From contig NC_079375.1 of NCBI RefSeq assembly GCF_021018895.1, positions 3,000,560 through 3,064,559 of the forward strand: DNA of 64,000 nucleotides. Direction: 5' to 3'. Position numbers and translations under genes: made by a program. Shown here piece after piece: positions 32,131-45,871 of the stretch (its first letter is position 1; every line of letters begins with the position of its first letter). Source of the DNA: Seriola aureovittata. Its lineage: Eukaryota; Chordata; Actinopteri; Carangiformes; Carangidae. The notes under the pieces were generated by a model, which was not told the DNA's origin, ran no database searches, and was given only the letters and a program-made list of their open reading frames with translations.

Positions 32131-34914
32131 GCCTTTTCTCGTTTTCCAGATTCAGAGAAATATTTTGTTTCATACACTAATGCATTTTCGTTTTAAAACC
32201 AAAACCCTTCCGTCCAGACGAGCGTTTTACCTCCATATCAAGAGTAATCTCAGTCCGTGCTTGAACACCTGAAAACACAGGTCACATGATCCGTCGCCAA
32301 CACTGTGTGCCAGTGTAAACAGGAAGCAGATTGTTTACTCTGCAGTTGGTCAGTTGTAGAAGCAGCAAAGGCAGTTGCAGCATTAACTGCACATTAGCTG
32401 TTAGCAAAGACAACAAGGTCAGCAACACTTGTAGTTCATTCTCCATGTTGCATTCACCGCTGGAGGTCTCAACATGTGAGACCCAATCGGGGAGCGAATG
32501 TGGGTGTTTACATCATCGTTTCCAAAGGTTCAGATTAAAACGCCACCCCGGAGTTTTCAAACTAAAACGGGGTCCGCAGCATCTGGAAAACTCAAGAGTA
32601 GTGTGGAGGCCAGGTGTGAATGTAGCAAAGGTGGTGCATTTTAAAACTAAAACGTATTAGAGATCTGAGATCTTGGACGTTACGAGTTGCAGGCACCAAC
32701 ATGGCTGACTCTGTGGTTTCCCGTGTGACCCGATCATAGTCGTTCACATACCCGTGGATTAGTTCTTTTAAGACAAGGCGTGTTTCGGATGGATCTTCAG
32801 ATTGTCCTCCAGGTTCCTCCGCATCTGCTTCTTGTCTCAGTTCTAGGTTAATCCATGATTTAGATGCCACAATAGCAGCCTTGTGCATGTAGGTCTGTGT
32901 TATTGCGCTAAAGAGGCCGTCACGGTCGACGAGGCCGGGCGCATGAGGGCTGAGCTCACACGTGTGTTTTGACTGCAAACGCATCAGTTTTGAGGATTAG
33001 GATTAAAATTGTCTCTGTTTTTCTTTATAATTTCATAAAATGTTCAATCAGCTTTAACCTGTTTAAGCTCAGTCACAGCTGCAGTTGCCGGTTTTATTTT
33101 CTTTTACAGAATAAATGCACAAATACTCGATGACAGCCATTTTTCTAGAATGAAAACTGCACCATCAGTATCTTAAAAAACTGCATAAGAGATGATGTTT
33201 GCATCGTACTTTGATAAATCACCACCTGTCAGAGTGTTTGATGAAACATCACTGTGCAGGTTTCATAAAATTGTCAAGCTTGAACAAAAACAAAGCGTGA
33301 CTAAAGTTGTGGAGAGCTTGAAAAAAGAAAGGCAGCATGTGACTTCAGGAAAATAAAAATATGTGTGTACAAAATCGATCATACCGAGAGTCTGATGATT
33401 ACGAACTCAGAGAGAGTTGTTGTAGCTGCAGTAGGCCCTGAAAATATGATCGAAGGGAAAGAGTCACAGTCTTTGATCGTTCAGTTCTGCGTGAGTGATT
33501 TTTGTTAAAGCTTTTCAAACTCCTAAGTCCTTAGTTTGATGACACTGAGACCTCGGCAGCTTCAGCAGGAACAGTAAATCATTTGTTATCACACTCCTCT
33601 TTGCTCTTCCTCCATCCATAAATCTCGGTGTCTTCTTCACCGTTTCATCACCTTCCTCTCCCTCTGTTCTCTCCTCCTCTGGCTTTTTTTACAAAGTCTC
33701 TTCTTCCTGCCCGGATGGCTCTAAACATTCCTCTGGGTCTGGGCGCTTCCTAACCTTTCACTCTCTCCAACTCTCTTTGCATGTGTGCTCTTACAGGACA
33801 TGGTATACAGGAGGCTGAGCTCAACCCACTGTAATTTCATCTACACATTAACACCGTGCCATGAAGGGTGCGTTTAGAGAAAATGTGAGACTGTCCTCCT
33901 GTAAAAAAGGTTACAAGAAAAGGCAAGTTACTATGTAACGCCTGCCGCCGTAGGGGCACTACTTCAGGAGACAGGAGAGGGTTGAAGAAACGACTTGTTT
34001 GTGGATGTTCAGGTTTGACGACTGGTTGGTTGGAAATTGCAGTCATTTTAACATCACCAAAAACAATACTTTGCTGGAACTGGGAGAGACGATGCCACAG
34101 AGACACTGTTTGGAAAGTCATTCGGTCTTTGTCGCTGCCATTTTGAGCTGCCAATAATGCCAAGTAATCCAGTGCATACAGGGATTTGTTCATAGTATAA
34201 AATGTTCAGAGCTCAGTTGGTCATATATTCTCTCTCAGAGGTTATTCTAGGACATTTAGTTCAGAGTATTTTGTTAAACAGCGTAGAGACAAAACCAAAG
34301 TCAGGTGTTCACAAAGGTACAAAGTGTGTGTGGGGTCCAGACTCAGCTTGCGACCTTTGCTGTCACCCTACCTCTGGATGACCTCCCTGTCATTTTGTAA
34401 TAAAGCAGAAATGCCATTAAGGTAATGATAAAAACCGTCAGTCCTCCTGTAGGTGACGTGTCTACATATTTTCCCTCCGAGTCAACCTGAAGTATGTACT
34501 CGGCGTACTGCTCGGGAACCTTTACGCTGCTGCGTGAGAGGTCGTTTCTTGGTTCGGTGGCTGCAGAGGCGATATTTCATATAAATCCAGCAAAGCGGGT
34601 TTTAATCTGAGATGCTCTCCTGACACTAATCCCTCAGCGTCCTGCTGCGTCACGGTTCCCCACTGTTGAAATGGTCAATTAAAACCAGGACCGGGAGTTT
34701 CTGGATCCAACCCTGTTTGATTCATCTTCACTGATGAGGCGCCGCTGTGGTGCGGGAGGCAGCCGACGGAGCGCGAGTGTTTTGATCTGGGTGTATCGGT
34801 TTTATTGAGGATTGGCTTGAAAAGACGTGAAGTGTTGTAATTTATGAGACACATACACCTTAAGGCTGTTTACACTTGTCATAAACAAAACATTATATGG
34901 TACACACCCATTGG
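32131..34914. other. Intron 1 stretch with a short family B fragment
   Basis: Bases 33940-33985 (CCGTAGGGGCACTACTTCAG, GGAGACAGGAGAGGGTTGAA) are a reverse-oriented fragment of repeat family B. Otherwise no gene or repeat is recognised. Frames at 32331-32984 and 33837-34193 have no known domain. Confidence 0.45.

Positions 34915-34942
<28 letters not shown>
34915..34942 (+). repeat. (CA)n microsatellite
   Basis: CA run of about 28 bases. Confidence 0.95.
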
Positions 34943-34945
<3 letters not shown>

Positions 34946-35865
34946 GCCCACAAAATAACTGTCCAAGAATTCACCTGGCTGTTAAACTGCTGTAAGAATT
35001 TAATAGAAACACCTGCAGGAAGGAAGCGGTCTTCCTCTTTCCCCTAGACGGGCAGAAGAAAGTGCCTTTAAGGTGGAACATATGTCTGAAGACAGCGGTT
35101 ACAAAGAGGTTACAATGCGGTTGTCCTTTGCATCCGTACTTCCGCTGCCCATGGTTTCCTGTTCGGCTATCAATGGCTTGTCTCCAAGGTGCTGCAACTA
35201 TCTCTGCATCTCGTTTTCATTTGTGTCATCTGCATCAAATGATCTGTTGTGATGAGCACAGATCCATACTGACTCAAGACCTTGGTTTCAGATCTGAATG
35301 ATTTACTTGGGATATGCAAACAGAGGCAGACGCCCTAGACGCTTTGGTGCCAGCTGACATCAGACCTGCTCATTGGATGGTCGAATATCTGCAAATTCCC
35401 TACCTACACCACTATTCTTGGAATTGGGCATGACTGTACACCAAGTGCTTTTAATTTCTGAAACCAATGATTCAACATTCACCCTCACTTCACTTTACCT
35501 TCCCATGTGGTCGGTCAACAGTTTCTTTTCGAGCACAACCCGACTCTTACCTCAGTTGCGTATCAGAACTTTTTCATCTACCGCTACTTACTGTAGGTGC
35601 TTCTGAGCATGACCTTCAACCCTTAACTGTCCCAGTGTAACCTGCTCTGTGTGGTTAATAACCAGATAAATCACCAAAATAAATAGTTTGAGAGATTTTG
35701 ACCATTTGAATGTTTTCAGTGTAACTTTAAAATGATGTTGGTTACTGTCTTGGCCACCTCAGATACATACAGTTTCTGATCAGATCTGAGAGAGAAGTAG
35801 GAGGGAGGTTATCTGATCCTAGATCTGTGTGTGGACGGGGGTTTCCAGGAAGCTGCTGTCAACAA

Positions 35866-35869
<4 letters not shown>
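34943..35869. other. Intron 1 stretch
   Basis: Nothing recognised. Confidence 0.4.

Positions 35870-35919
<50 letters not shown>
35870..35919 (+). repeat. (CA)n microsatellite, about 50 bases
   Basis: Long uninterrupted CA run. Confidence 0.95.
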
Positions 35920-38268
35920 CATGAAGCCAGGCACAACCCGAAAAAAACCAAACATCCATTTAAACTAATTAGCTCTTTCTCATGCGATCCTGTTACCTTG
36001 TGAGAGTGCAGGTCTTCTCTTCTGAGGACTCCTCAGAGTACTTAGTGGTACATCAGACTATCTTTACTCTGGCTATTAGGGGAAGATAAACAGTTGGGTC
36101 ATTAAGGATCTGATTTGATGCAGCTGATTGATTTTTCTGCACTGCATGGAGCCAAAAAGGCGATCAGGGCATCTCTTCTCCTCAGACATTGAGGTTTCTC
36201 TCATTGAGCGTTATTGCAGAATCTTTTGAATTTGAAAAATATACAGTATGTTTTTACAGTATGTGTCTTTGGCTAAAGTCTGGGTTTGAACTGGGGCATT
36301 TCACCCAGCAGAATATGAGTACTAGTTTGGACATTTTGAATATTTTTCCATTTTGGTGTTTACTACTTCCTTCACCACTGACGCTCATCAGTCCAGTCAT
36401 TCATTTTCATCCTTTAAATACCTTTATGTGACTAATATGGATAAACTCATCTTTCCGATGCGACATTATTTTATTTCGAAACTTAATTTTTTTCCTTGGT
36501 GAGTAAGAAGTTACCGTCCTTTTGCTTTATCAGGAAGTAAGCAGTTGGATCAACCAACAGATTTGCTTCAGTTGCTCTGAACAAAAACCTCTCAGTGAAT
36601 GAGCAACAGCTCTTTGTAAAGACAGGCTCACTTCAGCCTTATTCTCCTCCACGGCAGAGAGAGAAAGATGTTCATCTGCCCGTCACGCTCGCCCTCCCCA
36701 CCACTATCAGTCTGTCTGCGAGCGCTTCATTTTCCCAATAAGGTGCAATGTCAGCAAGAGATGAAGTCAGAGGGTTGAGGAGAACCAGGTGGAGCAAAAT
36801 TGTTTCCTTAGCGCCAAATCTCCGCCAGAGTTGTATAAAGCGAGGTTGGCTATAGAGTGGGTCAAAAAACTTTTACATTGCTTGGGTTAACCTGGGCTAA
36901 ATTTGGTTGATAGTTGTTGTGAAATTACCCAGATTTTCTAAACCAAATCTGTCCCACCCAGATATTTACTACTTACTAACTGGGACATTCGACATGACTG
37001 AAGAAAAGTTCTCAGTGTGTAACCTCTTGAGCTAAGCAGATCAAAGAAGGATCGGGTAATTTTGGCACACTGTGCAGGTCTGATCTACAATGACGTTGTA
37101 AATCAGACGTATCTGGTCGTGTTGTCGCCCCATTATGGTGCGATGAGGAATGTTGGCCGATGAATAAACAGTTTGTTGTTGTTGGGTTGCTGGATTAAAC
37201 TCTGGATGCCTTTTAGCCTGAATTGATTTCAAATGATTCTTCTTTTTGTTTTGTTTTTGTTTGTTCCATTAAACACACAACCATCTTCTCAACATTTAGC
37301 CACGTTTTGAATATTATAATCCCAATTTCATAAAGGTCAAAGATCAATCATATCATGTATTTTAAGATCCACTGATTCTCTTGTTATAGAGTAAACTGTT
37401 TGAGCTCTAGTGAATCCTTCCAAAACCCTGATTGATGTCTTCATGAATGGTGTCCTTGAGCTCGTTTCAAGAACTGTAGTAGCTGTAGATCTCTTGAGTT
37501 ATGTCCCATAGGACAACTTTCTCAAAACACTGTGTGAAATATTGTGATTTAAATACACTTTCAGGTCCACTATGATAAAACAGACCCTTTCATTTTGTTT
37601 ACACATGCACTGCAGAGTAATTCTTATTTAATTCCAGCCTCGCCTCGCCACTTAACCCAGTTTTTCTCCGGCCAAGCCAACAGAGTTATTAGATTGTCTT
37701 TGCGAGTGCACTCAGTGACTTGATACTTTTCCAAAAAAGCCATAAAGTCATTAGATGAAGTTAAAAGCTCTGAGGGTTGAAGCGTGTCCCGGTATCGGGC
37801 CTTTCTCACACTAAACTGAGCAAACAGCCCGAGACAGAATAAACAAGCTTATCTCTGCAGTTTACTGGGTCAAGCAGCTTCAAAGGGAGAATTTTTACCT
37901 GAAGTTCAAGGCTTGTTCTCTAAACTCAGATCTGTCTGAGATAGAGATAATTCAGAAATCAAAGGCAGAACGTGAAAATGTAGGTCAATGAACGTGAGTA
38001 TAGGCGGCGGCGTTTCTCCAAACAACTGAATGCAGGAAAGTATGGTGTTAGTAATGGGGGGTTCATGCATGAGGCCTGAGACTAAAAGTGGATGTTTTGC
38101 CATATCTGAAGTGTTTGGAGCATACAGAGGCATAGTACAGAGAGGTGGATTATGCTGGTGTAAAAAGTATTTAGTTAGTAGTTAAATATATGGCTGAAAC
38201 ATGTCACACTACATCTTTATGTAGATCTTTAACAGTCACCAGGAATGTCGAAAGCGACAGGAAGTTGT
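35920..38268. other. Intron 1 stretch
   Basis: No gene or identified repeat. Simple T/G-rich patches near 37230-37265 only. Confidence 0.4.
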
Positions 38269-38530
38269 AGCTGCTTCATAATAAAACTTTGACAGTGGTT
38301 AGCCAGTGGAAAGCTGTGATTATGAAGCAGTGAAGAGGAGGTGTTATTGTTTCTATTAACAGAAGCTTAACTACAGATTTCACAACAGCTCTGAGCAGAA
38401 GAGTTCTGCTGGGGAAAACAATGGTTTCACCATCTGTGGCATTGTTGTCTGTCAGCGTTTCCTGTGACTCCTTCACAATTAAAGCCATCATATGTTTCCC
38501 CTGTTGAACACTTTTAATGTGAAGCAGCAG
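38269..38530. mobile_element. Foldback MITE-like element, family G, copy 1
   Basis: Left end GCTGCTTCATAATAAAACTT and right end ACTTTTAATGTGAAGCAGC are near-perfect inverted repeats about 225 bases apart. The same termini, closer together, occur at 62509-62565. A minus-strand open frame of 151 codons covering this region is a chance frame through the element. Confidence 0.65.
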
Positions 38531-38769
38531 CAGAAGGAGTCGTTTGGTTTGAATTAGCGCTAATGTAATACAGCTTGGATATGGTTTTAGGAGAGTGTAC
38601 AGCAAAACAGTTAGAGTGAGATCAATGCTGATGCATACTGAATAGCTTCCTGTTAATCCTTGTGCATGTAGACAATTTGAACCCCAAGCACGAATGGTGA
38701 ACTCCACCACTAACAATGAAAACATACACACAAAGGGATAAGAGCTTAAGCCATCGTTGTGACAAGAGT

Positions 38770-39033
38770 TTATAATTCGTCCTCTGAGCAGCTTCTTCTA
38801 CTGTGACTCGGTATCGGAAAGTGGCGAGATGGGCCGACCAGGCTGGAGCTCGCTGGTTAGCAATCTAACTTCAGGGTGAGTAAATAGATGTTAATGCTAA
38901 CACTTGCTATATAGCGATAGCAGAACTTACAGATACTTCCTCTTAAATAAATTGGATGGCTACCGCCAACTAACAAGTAAACAGCTGTTGATGCTAACGT
39001 ATTAGCATTAGCAAAAACTTACAAACAGCTCCT
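38770..39033 (+). mobile_element. Foldback element family E, rearranged copy with two right arms
   Basis: The body (GTGACTCGGTATCGGAAAGT) matches the complete element at 45481-45867. It is followed by two successive right-arm-like segments in the same orientation, at about 38877-38945 and 38974-39033, each followed by an AATTGGATGSCTAC motif. The second ends CTTACAAACAGCTCCT. No left arm is present. Confidence 0.6.
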
Positions 39034-39433
39034 TTAGATTAATTGGATGCCTACTGCTGAAAAAATGCCTGCAAAATATTATCGAAAATGGGGTTTGAGT
39101 TTAGAAAATTCTGACGGAATAGAACTAGGACGGAAACAATACCCAACCCTACTTACACCGTGTCCACTTTCCCCACATTTAACTGACTGTGGATGGTTTC
39201 AGGTCACGGTGAGCTATTGCCTCAATTTGTTTCAGCCACACAGTGTGTTTCTCAGGGTGAAACTGCCCCCTTTGTTGTACAACAAGGCATCTGTTGTTTG
39301 TCCCAGAAGAAAGGCAGAGAGGGGAAGACAGTATTTATATTCTGCCCGTTCACTCCGCTACGAGTCTGCACAACCAGCGCCAGGCGACCACAGCTGGGCA
39401 ACACATGGCAGCTCTGGCCTCAGCTGCCAGCCT

Positions 39434-39436
<3 letters not shown>

Positions 39437-39470
<34 letters not shown>
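39437..39470 (+). repeat. (CA)n microsatellite
   Basis: CA run of about 34 bases. Confidence 0.95.
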
Positions 39471-39475
<5 letters not shown>

Positions 39476-39612
39476 CACACAACATCCTGCAAGTACACCT
39501 CCTCACAGCAAACTTAATACATGTAATTCTACGCGCGCACACTTTTTTTGACCACCCTCGCTTTCACAAAAACAATGTCCTAAACGTACACTCACATTCT
39601 CTCATGCACACT

Positions 39613-39637
39613 TTCACACACATCACGCACACACACA

Positions 39638-39684
<47 letters not shown>

Positions 39685-39710
39685 CACAGACACACACAGA
39701 GCAGAAGAAA
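39613..39710 (+). repeat. Interrupted (CA)n microsatellite
   Basis: CA run with GCGC interruption, longest pure block about 39642-39682, then CACAGACACACACAGA. The overlapping 173-codon frame is His/Thr low-complexity sequence and not a gene. Confidence 0.95.
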
Positions 39711-41693
39711 GTAGGTCAGGTGGGCTTTAAGCAAGGGGAGTTTGGTCATTTCCCCCCTTTTTGGGCCTAAGTGGTCTTTAGTGGTGGAAACTGGTCTTAG
39801 CTCAGTTAGTTCAGCATCAGGTCATCATTGATCCTGAGCTGCAGATCCTCAGGAAGTTCACGAGTCTTTGCAGAGTTTATTTTCCTCCTTTGAATTCAGG
39901 ATTCCTCCCCCCACATGAGTTTGATTTGGCTTGTTTGCTCATTGTGGTGACTAATCAGTCACAGACAGGACATTTGTTAAATTTAGGAACTAGTTTAACT
40001 GCATTTAGTCACGTTTAGTCTTAACCTGGATTTTTTACATATGTTTGATCCCAAACTGATATCACTGATATATTTCTACTTTATTAACCTTGTTTTCAAC
40101 TTTTCTACCCTTTAATAAAAAAATTGTAAAAAAAAAAGACCCTACAGTCAATCGTGCAGACAGCCCAGCATTGATCTCCCTTTCAATAATAGCTCTTGGA
40201 CAGGAAAATAACGTGGCTTTATTTAATCACGAGCCGGGTTTCCTGTGGTCTGGCTTCATGAGATCTGGAAAGTATAATCTGTGTGGTTACAAGCAGAAGT
40301 AGACAACACATAAATGCTGGTGATATTCAGCGTCTGTGATGGGATAAACACAGGAACAGTGGTGCAGTCGTTCGCTCGTGTGTGTGAAGTGCTCAGTGGG
40401 AGGAGCTTACTGCAGGTAACGTGTGACTGGACAGTCATAGTGAACTCTAAAGTGACTGAGACTCTAATCTCTATCTTTTACTGTTTTTTTTTTTTTTTAA
40501 TTTTAGCTACAAAACAATAATCATTCAAGGGGAGAAATCAGACTCACTAAAAATGTCATCAATTATTTATTGATTTGTGTCTGATCTGTCTGTAAAGTCT
40601 CTTTGCAAAACATCCACGGGTGTCATGAAGTCCTGACAGTTGTAGAAGCGTCACCTCCTAAAGGCGAAAATAAAGAAGCAAACATGGCTGCATCATTCCT
40701 TTGAAACAAAAACCACATGCCATAGAGCCCCTCTCCCCCTAAGAAAATGCCTGACAAAAAATGGCAGACAAAACACCATTGCCCTTTTCTGTGGATGTTG
40801 CATGTTTGACTCAGTGAGGAGAAAACAAGGAAGCTGCCCAGCAAGCATAACTGAGATTACAGCCTGGGCTTGTGGGATTCACAGTCGCTTTGTTCTGTAA
40901 ACCAGAAACAGCTTGAAAAAGCGCCTCCTCATTCAGAAAAAAACAAAGAAAAGGAGAATTTATTTTAACTTTTAGTCGTGCAAGGTTTGGTCGAGTGCAT
41001 TCACGCTCTTCACAGCCACACTCTGCTGCTGCTTTCACACCTGCAAACTGCCCCGACAAACCTACTGTTGGCCTTTAAACACCTCCATGGGGCCGGCTGA
41101 CAATTAGGTTCTGTAGCAACTCACTAATCGCATTACATTTATCAGTCTCGTCTCTACCTGTGATCCACGCTGGCTACCTTCTCAGAGCTCGGACACACCG
41201 TTGTGCCCCGGGGCGAACCAAAATGGCCGCCCCGCCAACATACAAAATATTCCCACTGAAAAGCAGGAAGGGGTTTGACAAAGACGTGGGTCCGGACAGG
41301 AAAAGCAAGTCAGAATGTCTTCACTTCAAAGCTGTTTGTTTTCAAAGGGCTTCTTCAAATCTCTTTTGAACTCGTTCATCTTTCTTACATGCACAGGATA
41401 GAAGTGTTTATCTTCTAGTTGGGGGGTTAAAAATGTCTCAGACCTCAAGGTATTTTTTTCTTCCTCTGGTTTTTACCCCTTTGTTGTTTCATGTGGCTGT
41501 CCTGAGCCAAAAGCATCTTCTCAGTCGTCTGTAGCCGGGCCAGCGACCAGGTGCTGGCACTAATGTTTCAATGACAAGCCAATTCAAAGAAAACAAAGAG
41601 TTCTTTAGCAAATGTGCAAAAGGTCCCAGTGTGCAGGTGGCTGGATCAGCAATAACATGAACTGTTTTTGGGCTCTAATATATGCAGTTTTCT
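39711..41693. other. Intron 1 stretch
   Basis: A T-run at 40485-40498. No gene or identified element. The frame at 41160-41369 has no known domain. Confidence 0.4.
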
Positions 41694-41821
41694 TAAGGGT
41701 TCCATATTTTCCTCTTCTCCAGTGTTTTATTTGAAGTGTTGATCCATTAGAAGATATATTTAAAACCATCTCAGTGTAGTTTCACATCTCCTCTCTCAGG
41801 CTTCTCTCTGGAGCTGTAGCA
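41694..41821 (-). repeat. MITE-like repeat family A, copy 3 (reverse, truncated)
   Basis: Reverse complement of the right part of the 6877-7362 copy. It runs from the terminal AGGGTTCCATATTTTCC through TTATTTGAAGTGTTGATCCA and CCATCTCAGTGTAGTTTCAC to CAGGCTTCTCTCTGGAGC. Confidence 0.8.
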
Positions 41822-44800
41822 ACAATGCTACATGCATTTTCTCTTTATGAATCCATTCATTGCACATTATTTGTTTGATTATTTTCAGCCTGTTCGTTTG
41901 CTGAGCATTCATGCTCTTTCCAGTGCTGGTCTAACTCCATATTCATGTATTTATTCTCATGCTATTTATTCACACACCTGAAGCTTCCTTCTGTTGGTGA
42001 GTGAGCCGCTTGTTGCCTTCTCCGAGGGAATATCACAAATGGTGGTTGTAGGTATTCTGAGCGTTATTAAATGAAAACAAAGACATGTTGCTTAGCTCTG
42101 TTTTTCAGCTTGCATGTTAGTGAGCATTCACACACATTCAGGCCCATTTGTAAAGATTTTTTTGCTCATGGAGAAAATGGAGAAATTTCATGTCAGAAGG
42201 AATTTACCCTTTTGAAAGTACTTGATTCTGCCTTTGTTCTGCAGTTTATTTACAACACTGAATACACAGCTGAGTCATAAACTCCAGCCTCACTGTGAAG
42301 CCACTGTGTCAGTAATCCAAGCGAGTTACCAGCAACGACATAATGAGAGCTGCTGAATAGTTAATGAGACACTGTTACTCAAACAGACTCATCTGCAGCT
42401 AAACAAATGTTTGCTGTCATCAGGAATTCATCAACAGGTTCTGATGGACAAATGTTTCAAGGGCGGCTTGTTGATGGAAACCTGAAGGTGGAGGGTGAAG
42501 GTTTGCACAGTGGGCCTCATGTCCACATTCATGGAGGCTCTAAAGCCAAAAAACATTCATTTCTAATCAATGAACAAATCTAAAAAAATAGTTTGTATTT
42601 GTTATCCATTGTGATAATTGGGTTAATAACCGGCCAATCAGAGCTTCTGCTGCTGCTCTTTGGTTGTTTTCTTTAAGTTATCAGTGAATAGAGACGGAAA
42701 GAAAGAAAGCAGATTAAAAAAAAGAATGTGAGAGTGATTTTGAAGGCAGACACCCAGATAGATATATTAACAATAAATAAAAACAAGATACATAAAGTAA
42801 TAAGTACATTTATTAATTGTTTTATTTTATTAACAGAACCTCTCTGCAATCCTGAAACCTGTGACCTTTTTACCAGTGCCATTCATCTCTCATTTGGATG
42901 CTAGGTTTTATAAAGTTGCCACTTTTACAGATGAAAATGTAAAATATATCGATACTGTTGATATAAATGTGTAGTAACAAGGACCAAAACTGCAGTGACA
43001 GGTTGTTAAAATAGGATTTAAAGGTTCCTCAAATTTGCTGAATAATGTAATAATGTCAGTGTTTGACTTTAAGAGGCAGTTTTAACGTCATACAGGTCGT
43101 GACATGTTTTGATGAGACAGTATTAGTCATTAATTATTAGTCAATAGCAATTCAAACCCTCAACAGTGTAACACTTTCCATGCAGAATGAAAATATTGAG
43201 ATAAAACATTTGAAAATGACACTTAAAAATTTAAAATTAAAATAAAATCCTAACACATATTCACATTTGTCTCATAAAGTATTCAACGAAATGGCAAAAA
43301 GAGGTTAATCACAGTCACATTGAGATATAAACAACAACAACAGCTCCTCCTTATTTAGACTGACATGTCCCCAGGGATTTCCTGGTCTTGGTAATCACAA
43401 GGTTAAAGTCTGGCCCTTCAGGTGAAACCGCACACACCCTGCTGAGTCAGGCAGGTTTCTTCACCAGGTCCTACAGATCCGTCCAGTAACACTTCAGTCA
43501 GACATGTTCAGACTCATAAAAGGCCGCCAGCAAAATTTTATGGACTATTGAATAATTAGATTTATGGAGAACAGGGACTCAGTGTTGTGTATGAGGCCTT
43601 TACAAATGATCTGCATTAGATTATTTGAAAGTTGTGAAACTATGTCTGGGAGTTTCCTCGCTGTTTTGGAAACTTTTCAACTGACAAATAATATGATACA
43701 GAGCATTCGTATGACAGATAGTAGTATAGGCAGGAAGGATCCACAGGAGATTCCAGATGTTAAGTCACTGTGAAATTCCTTCATCGGGGCTTAAAGTGAA
43801 TATGTCAGGGTGGAGACACGTGGTCTGACTGTCAGTGTTGGATAGAATCTGCCTCCAGAAGAGAGATGAGAAAGTAAAAGTGTGGTAATGATGGCGCTGG
43901 GCTGAGAGAAAACTGTTATTAGAGCATTTACACGCTACAGGGATCAGCTGTGACACTCAGAGTGATGGGCTCCCTGCTTCCAATGTAGATACATTCATTT
44001 ACACAAACAGCTGACAAATCTTAAAAAAAAAAAAAAAAATACTGTAGACTGAAATTATCAGGCTTAATTAAACTGTAGGGACGGTTACCAACAGTTGAGA
44101 AAATTATATTTATTTCAAGATGGGACCTCATACTGTAAACCCGAGGACTTCATGGGACCTTTCAAGTCCTAAAAACTTGTTTAAGACAGTGTCAGAACAG
44201 TAAACCAGGCCCAACACACAGCAAATATATTTAACATGTAGACAAATCAGTATCCCGTCCATAAGCATGTGTGTTTATAGCCATGTAGCTTCTCACCACT
44301 GTGACAACACTCCTCTGTGGCATCGCTCTCTGTCTCATTTCCAGTGCCGGACCTCGTCCTTGTTCTCTCACAACTCCTGAAACCGTCTGCTTGCGTTTTC
44401 CCCCTGCTGGTTTGATTGTCGTCCAACCAAAAGAGGTTCCAAGTCTCTCTCCCGGAGTCAGCTGCAATCTCACATGGATCCACCCTACAGCTGCTCTCCA
44501 GATCCACAACAACATGCCTTTTAATTATCCATAAAGCAGCTGAGGAGGATACTGAGTGCTTCATCTCCCCAAACTTGATGTCTCTGAAGTTTTGAGACTT
44601 TAGCGTGGGAAAGCGTTGTCTCTCCATTTGTTAAAGGCTTAAAGGGTTTCAGATAAATATTCTCTTAAACCGATTTACTATCTCTTGAAAAGTACCATCC
44701 TTTTCAGTCAGTATCACTTTTTTTCACCTGGTGGATACCTCTCTTTGTGCTGGTTGCCTCCTGATCACCTGATAACTGACAACAGGAGGACGATGGGCCG

Positions 44801-45476
44801 ATGAGCAGCTGCTTCCTGTGGAGTCTCCAGTCAACACCTCTGCTCCCTCCCACTCTCTGACACCAGAGTGCGCTGAGTAACGTGACCTCTGACCCCTCCT
44901 GACAATTACTTTATTAAAAATTCAAACCTACCAGGTGTTCTGTGTTGTTGACTTAGTTGTGAGCTTGTATTTACATTAATTCTTAAGTGCAGAGTGCCTC
45001 ATAGTTAATTCTAATTAGGTTACAAGCCTGGTTGAGAGCTTCTCATTTATGTTGTTGTGTAGTATTGTGCTACAGAATAGCATGCATTTCTGTTGGTTTT
45101 CATTAATTTTTCCCAGAATCCTTTTTTTTTTATGGTTCTGACTTGTGCCTCATGTGGCCACCAGTCCGCATTAAACTGTAGGTAGGGTGATGTATACTAT
45201 GAAATCCAAAAACACCAAACAGCAACAGCTTTTGGGCACAAAAGCAATAGACTAAATAAAACAGAAGCCACATAGGCTACAAAGTCAAGATAACCAAAGC
45301 AGCTTGGAAATGTTATTTTGAAGTTTTACTATTGCTACATAGCGAATGTTAGCATTCCCATCTTCAAATAAATATAATTTTTTCAACTGTTGGTCAGCAT
45401 TTCTACAGTTTAATTAAACATGGTAATTTCAGTCTACAGAATTTGTAAGACCATCCAATAAGGATTGGGATTCAAG
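41822..45476. other. Intron 1 stretch
   Basis: No gene or identified repeat except an A-run of about 17 at 44023-44039. GTGACCTCTGACCCC near 44883 is a spaced AGGTCA-type pair on the minus strand. Confidence 0.4.
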
Positions 45477-45871
45477 TTAAAGGAGCTATTTGTAAGTTTT
45501 GCTGTTGCTACATAGCTAACATTACCATTATCAGCTGTTTACTTACCAGTCTTAGCAAGAGTTTTAGCAGGTGATAATGCACCCTACTAGAGCTAATTCC
45601 TCAGGGCAGACTGGATAGTACAGTGACTCAGTATCGGAAACTGACGAAACAGGCCTAGCCAGGAGCTAGCTGATTAGCATGCTAACTTTTGTAGTAGAAG
45701 TGATTGAAATAGAAGCAAAAACAAATTTGATTTCCACTGCTGGAGACAGCTGTTGGCGAGTAAAGGAATGGAGTTTGATGGTGAAGTGGCAACACTTCAG
45801 GTAAGTAATCAGCTGTTAATGCTAATGTTGGCTATGTAGCAATAGCAAAAACTTACAAATAGCTCCTTTAA
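45477..45871 (+). mobile_element. Foldback element family E, complete copy flanked by TTAA
   Basis: A 387-base element (45481-45867) begins AGGAGCTATTTGTAAG and ends CTTACAAATAGCTCCT. The terminal inverted repeats are about 68 bases long and about 90 percent identical (left 45481-45547, right 45799-45867). TTAA stands on both sides (45477-45480 and 45868-45871), which fits a TTAA target-site duplication of the kind made by piggyBac-type transposases. The interior has no coding frame, so it is non-autonomous. The right arm carries CAG/GTAAGT at 45798-45806 in the sense direction of myo10. Confidence 0.8.

Noticed and set aside
38276..38731. Minus-strand open frame of 151 codons
   Set aside because: It spans foldback element family G and has no domain similarity.
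39193..39714. Plus-strand open frame of 173 codons
   Set aside because: Its second half is translated (CA)n microsatellite (His/Thr runs) and the first half has no known domain.
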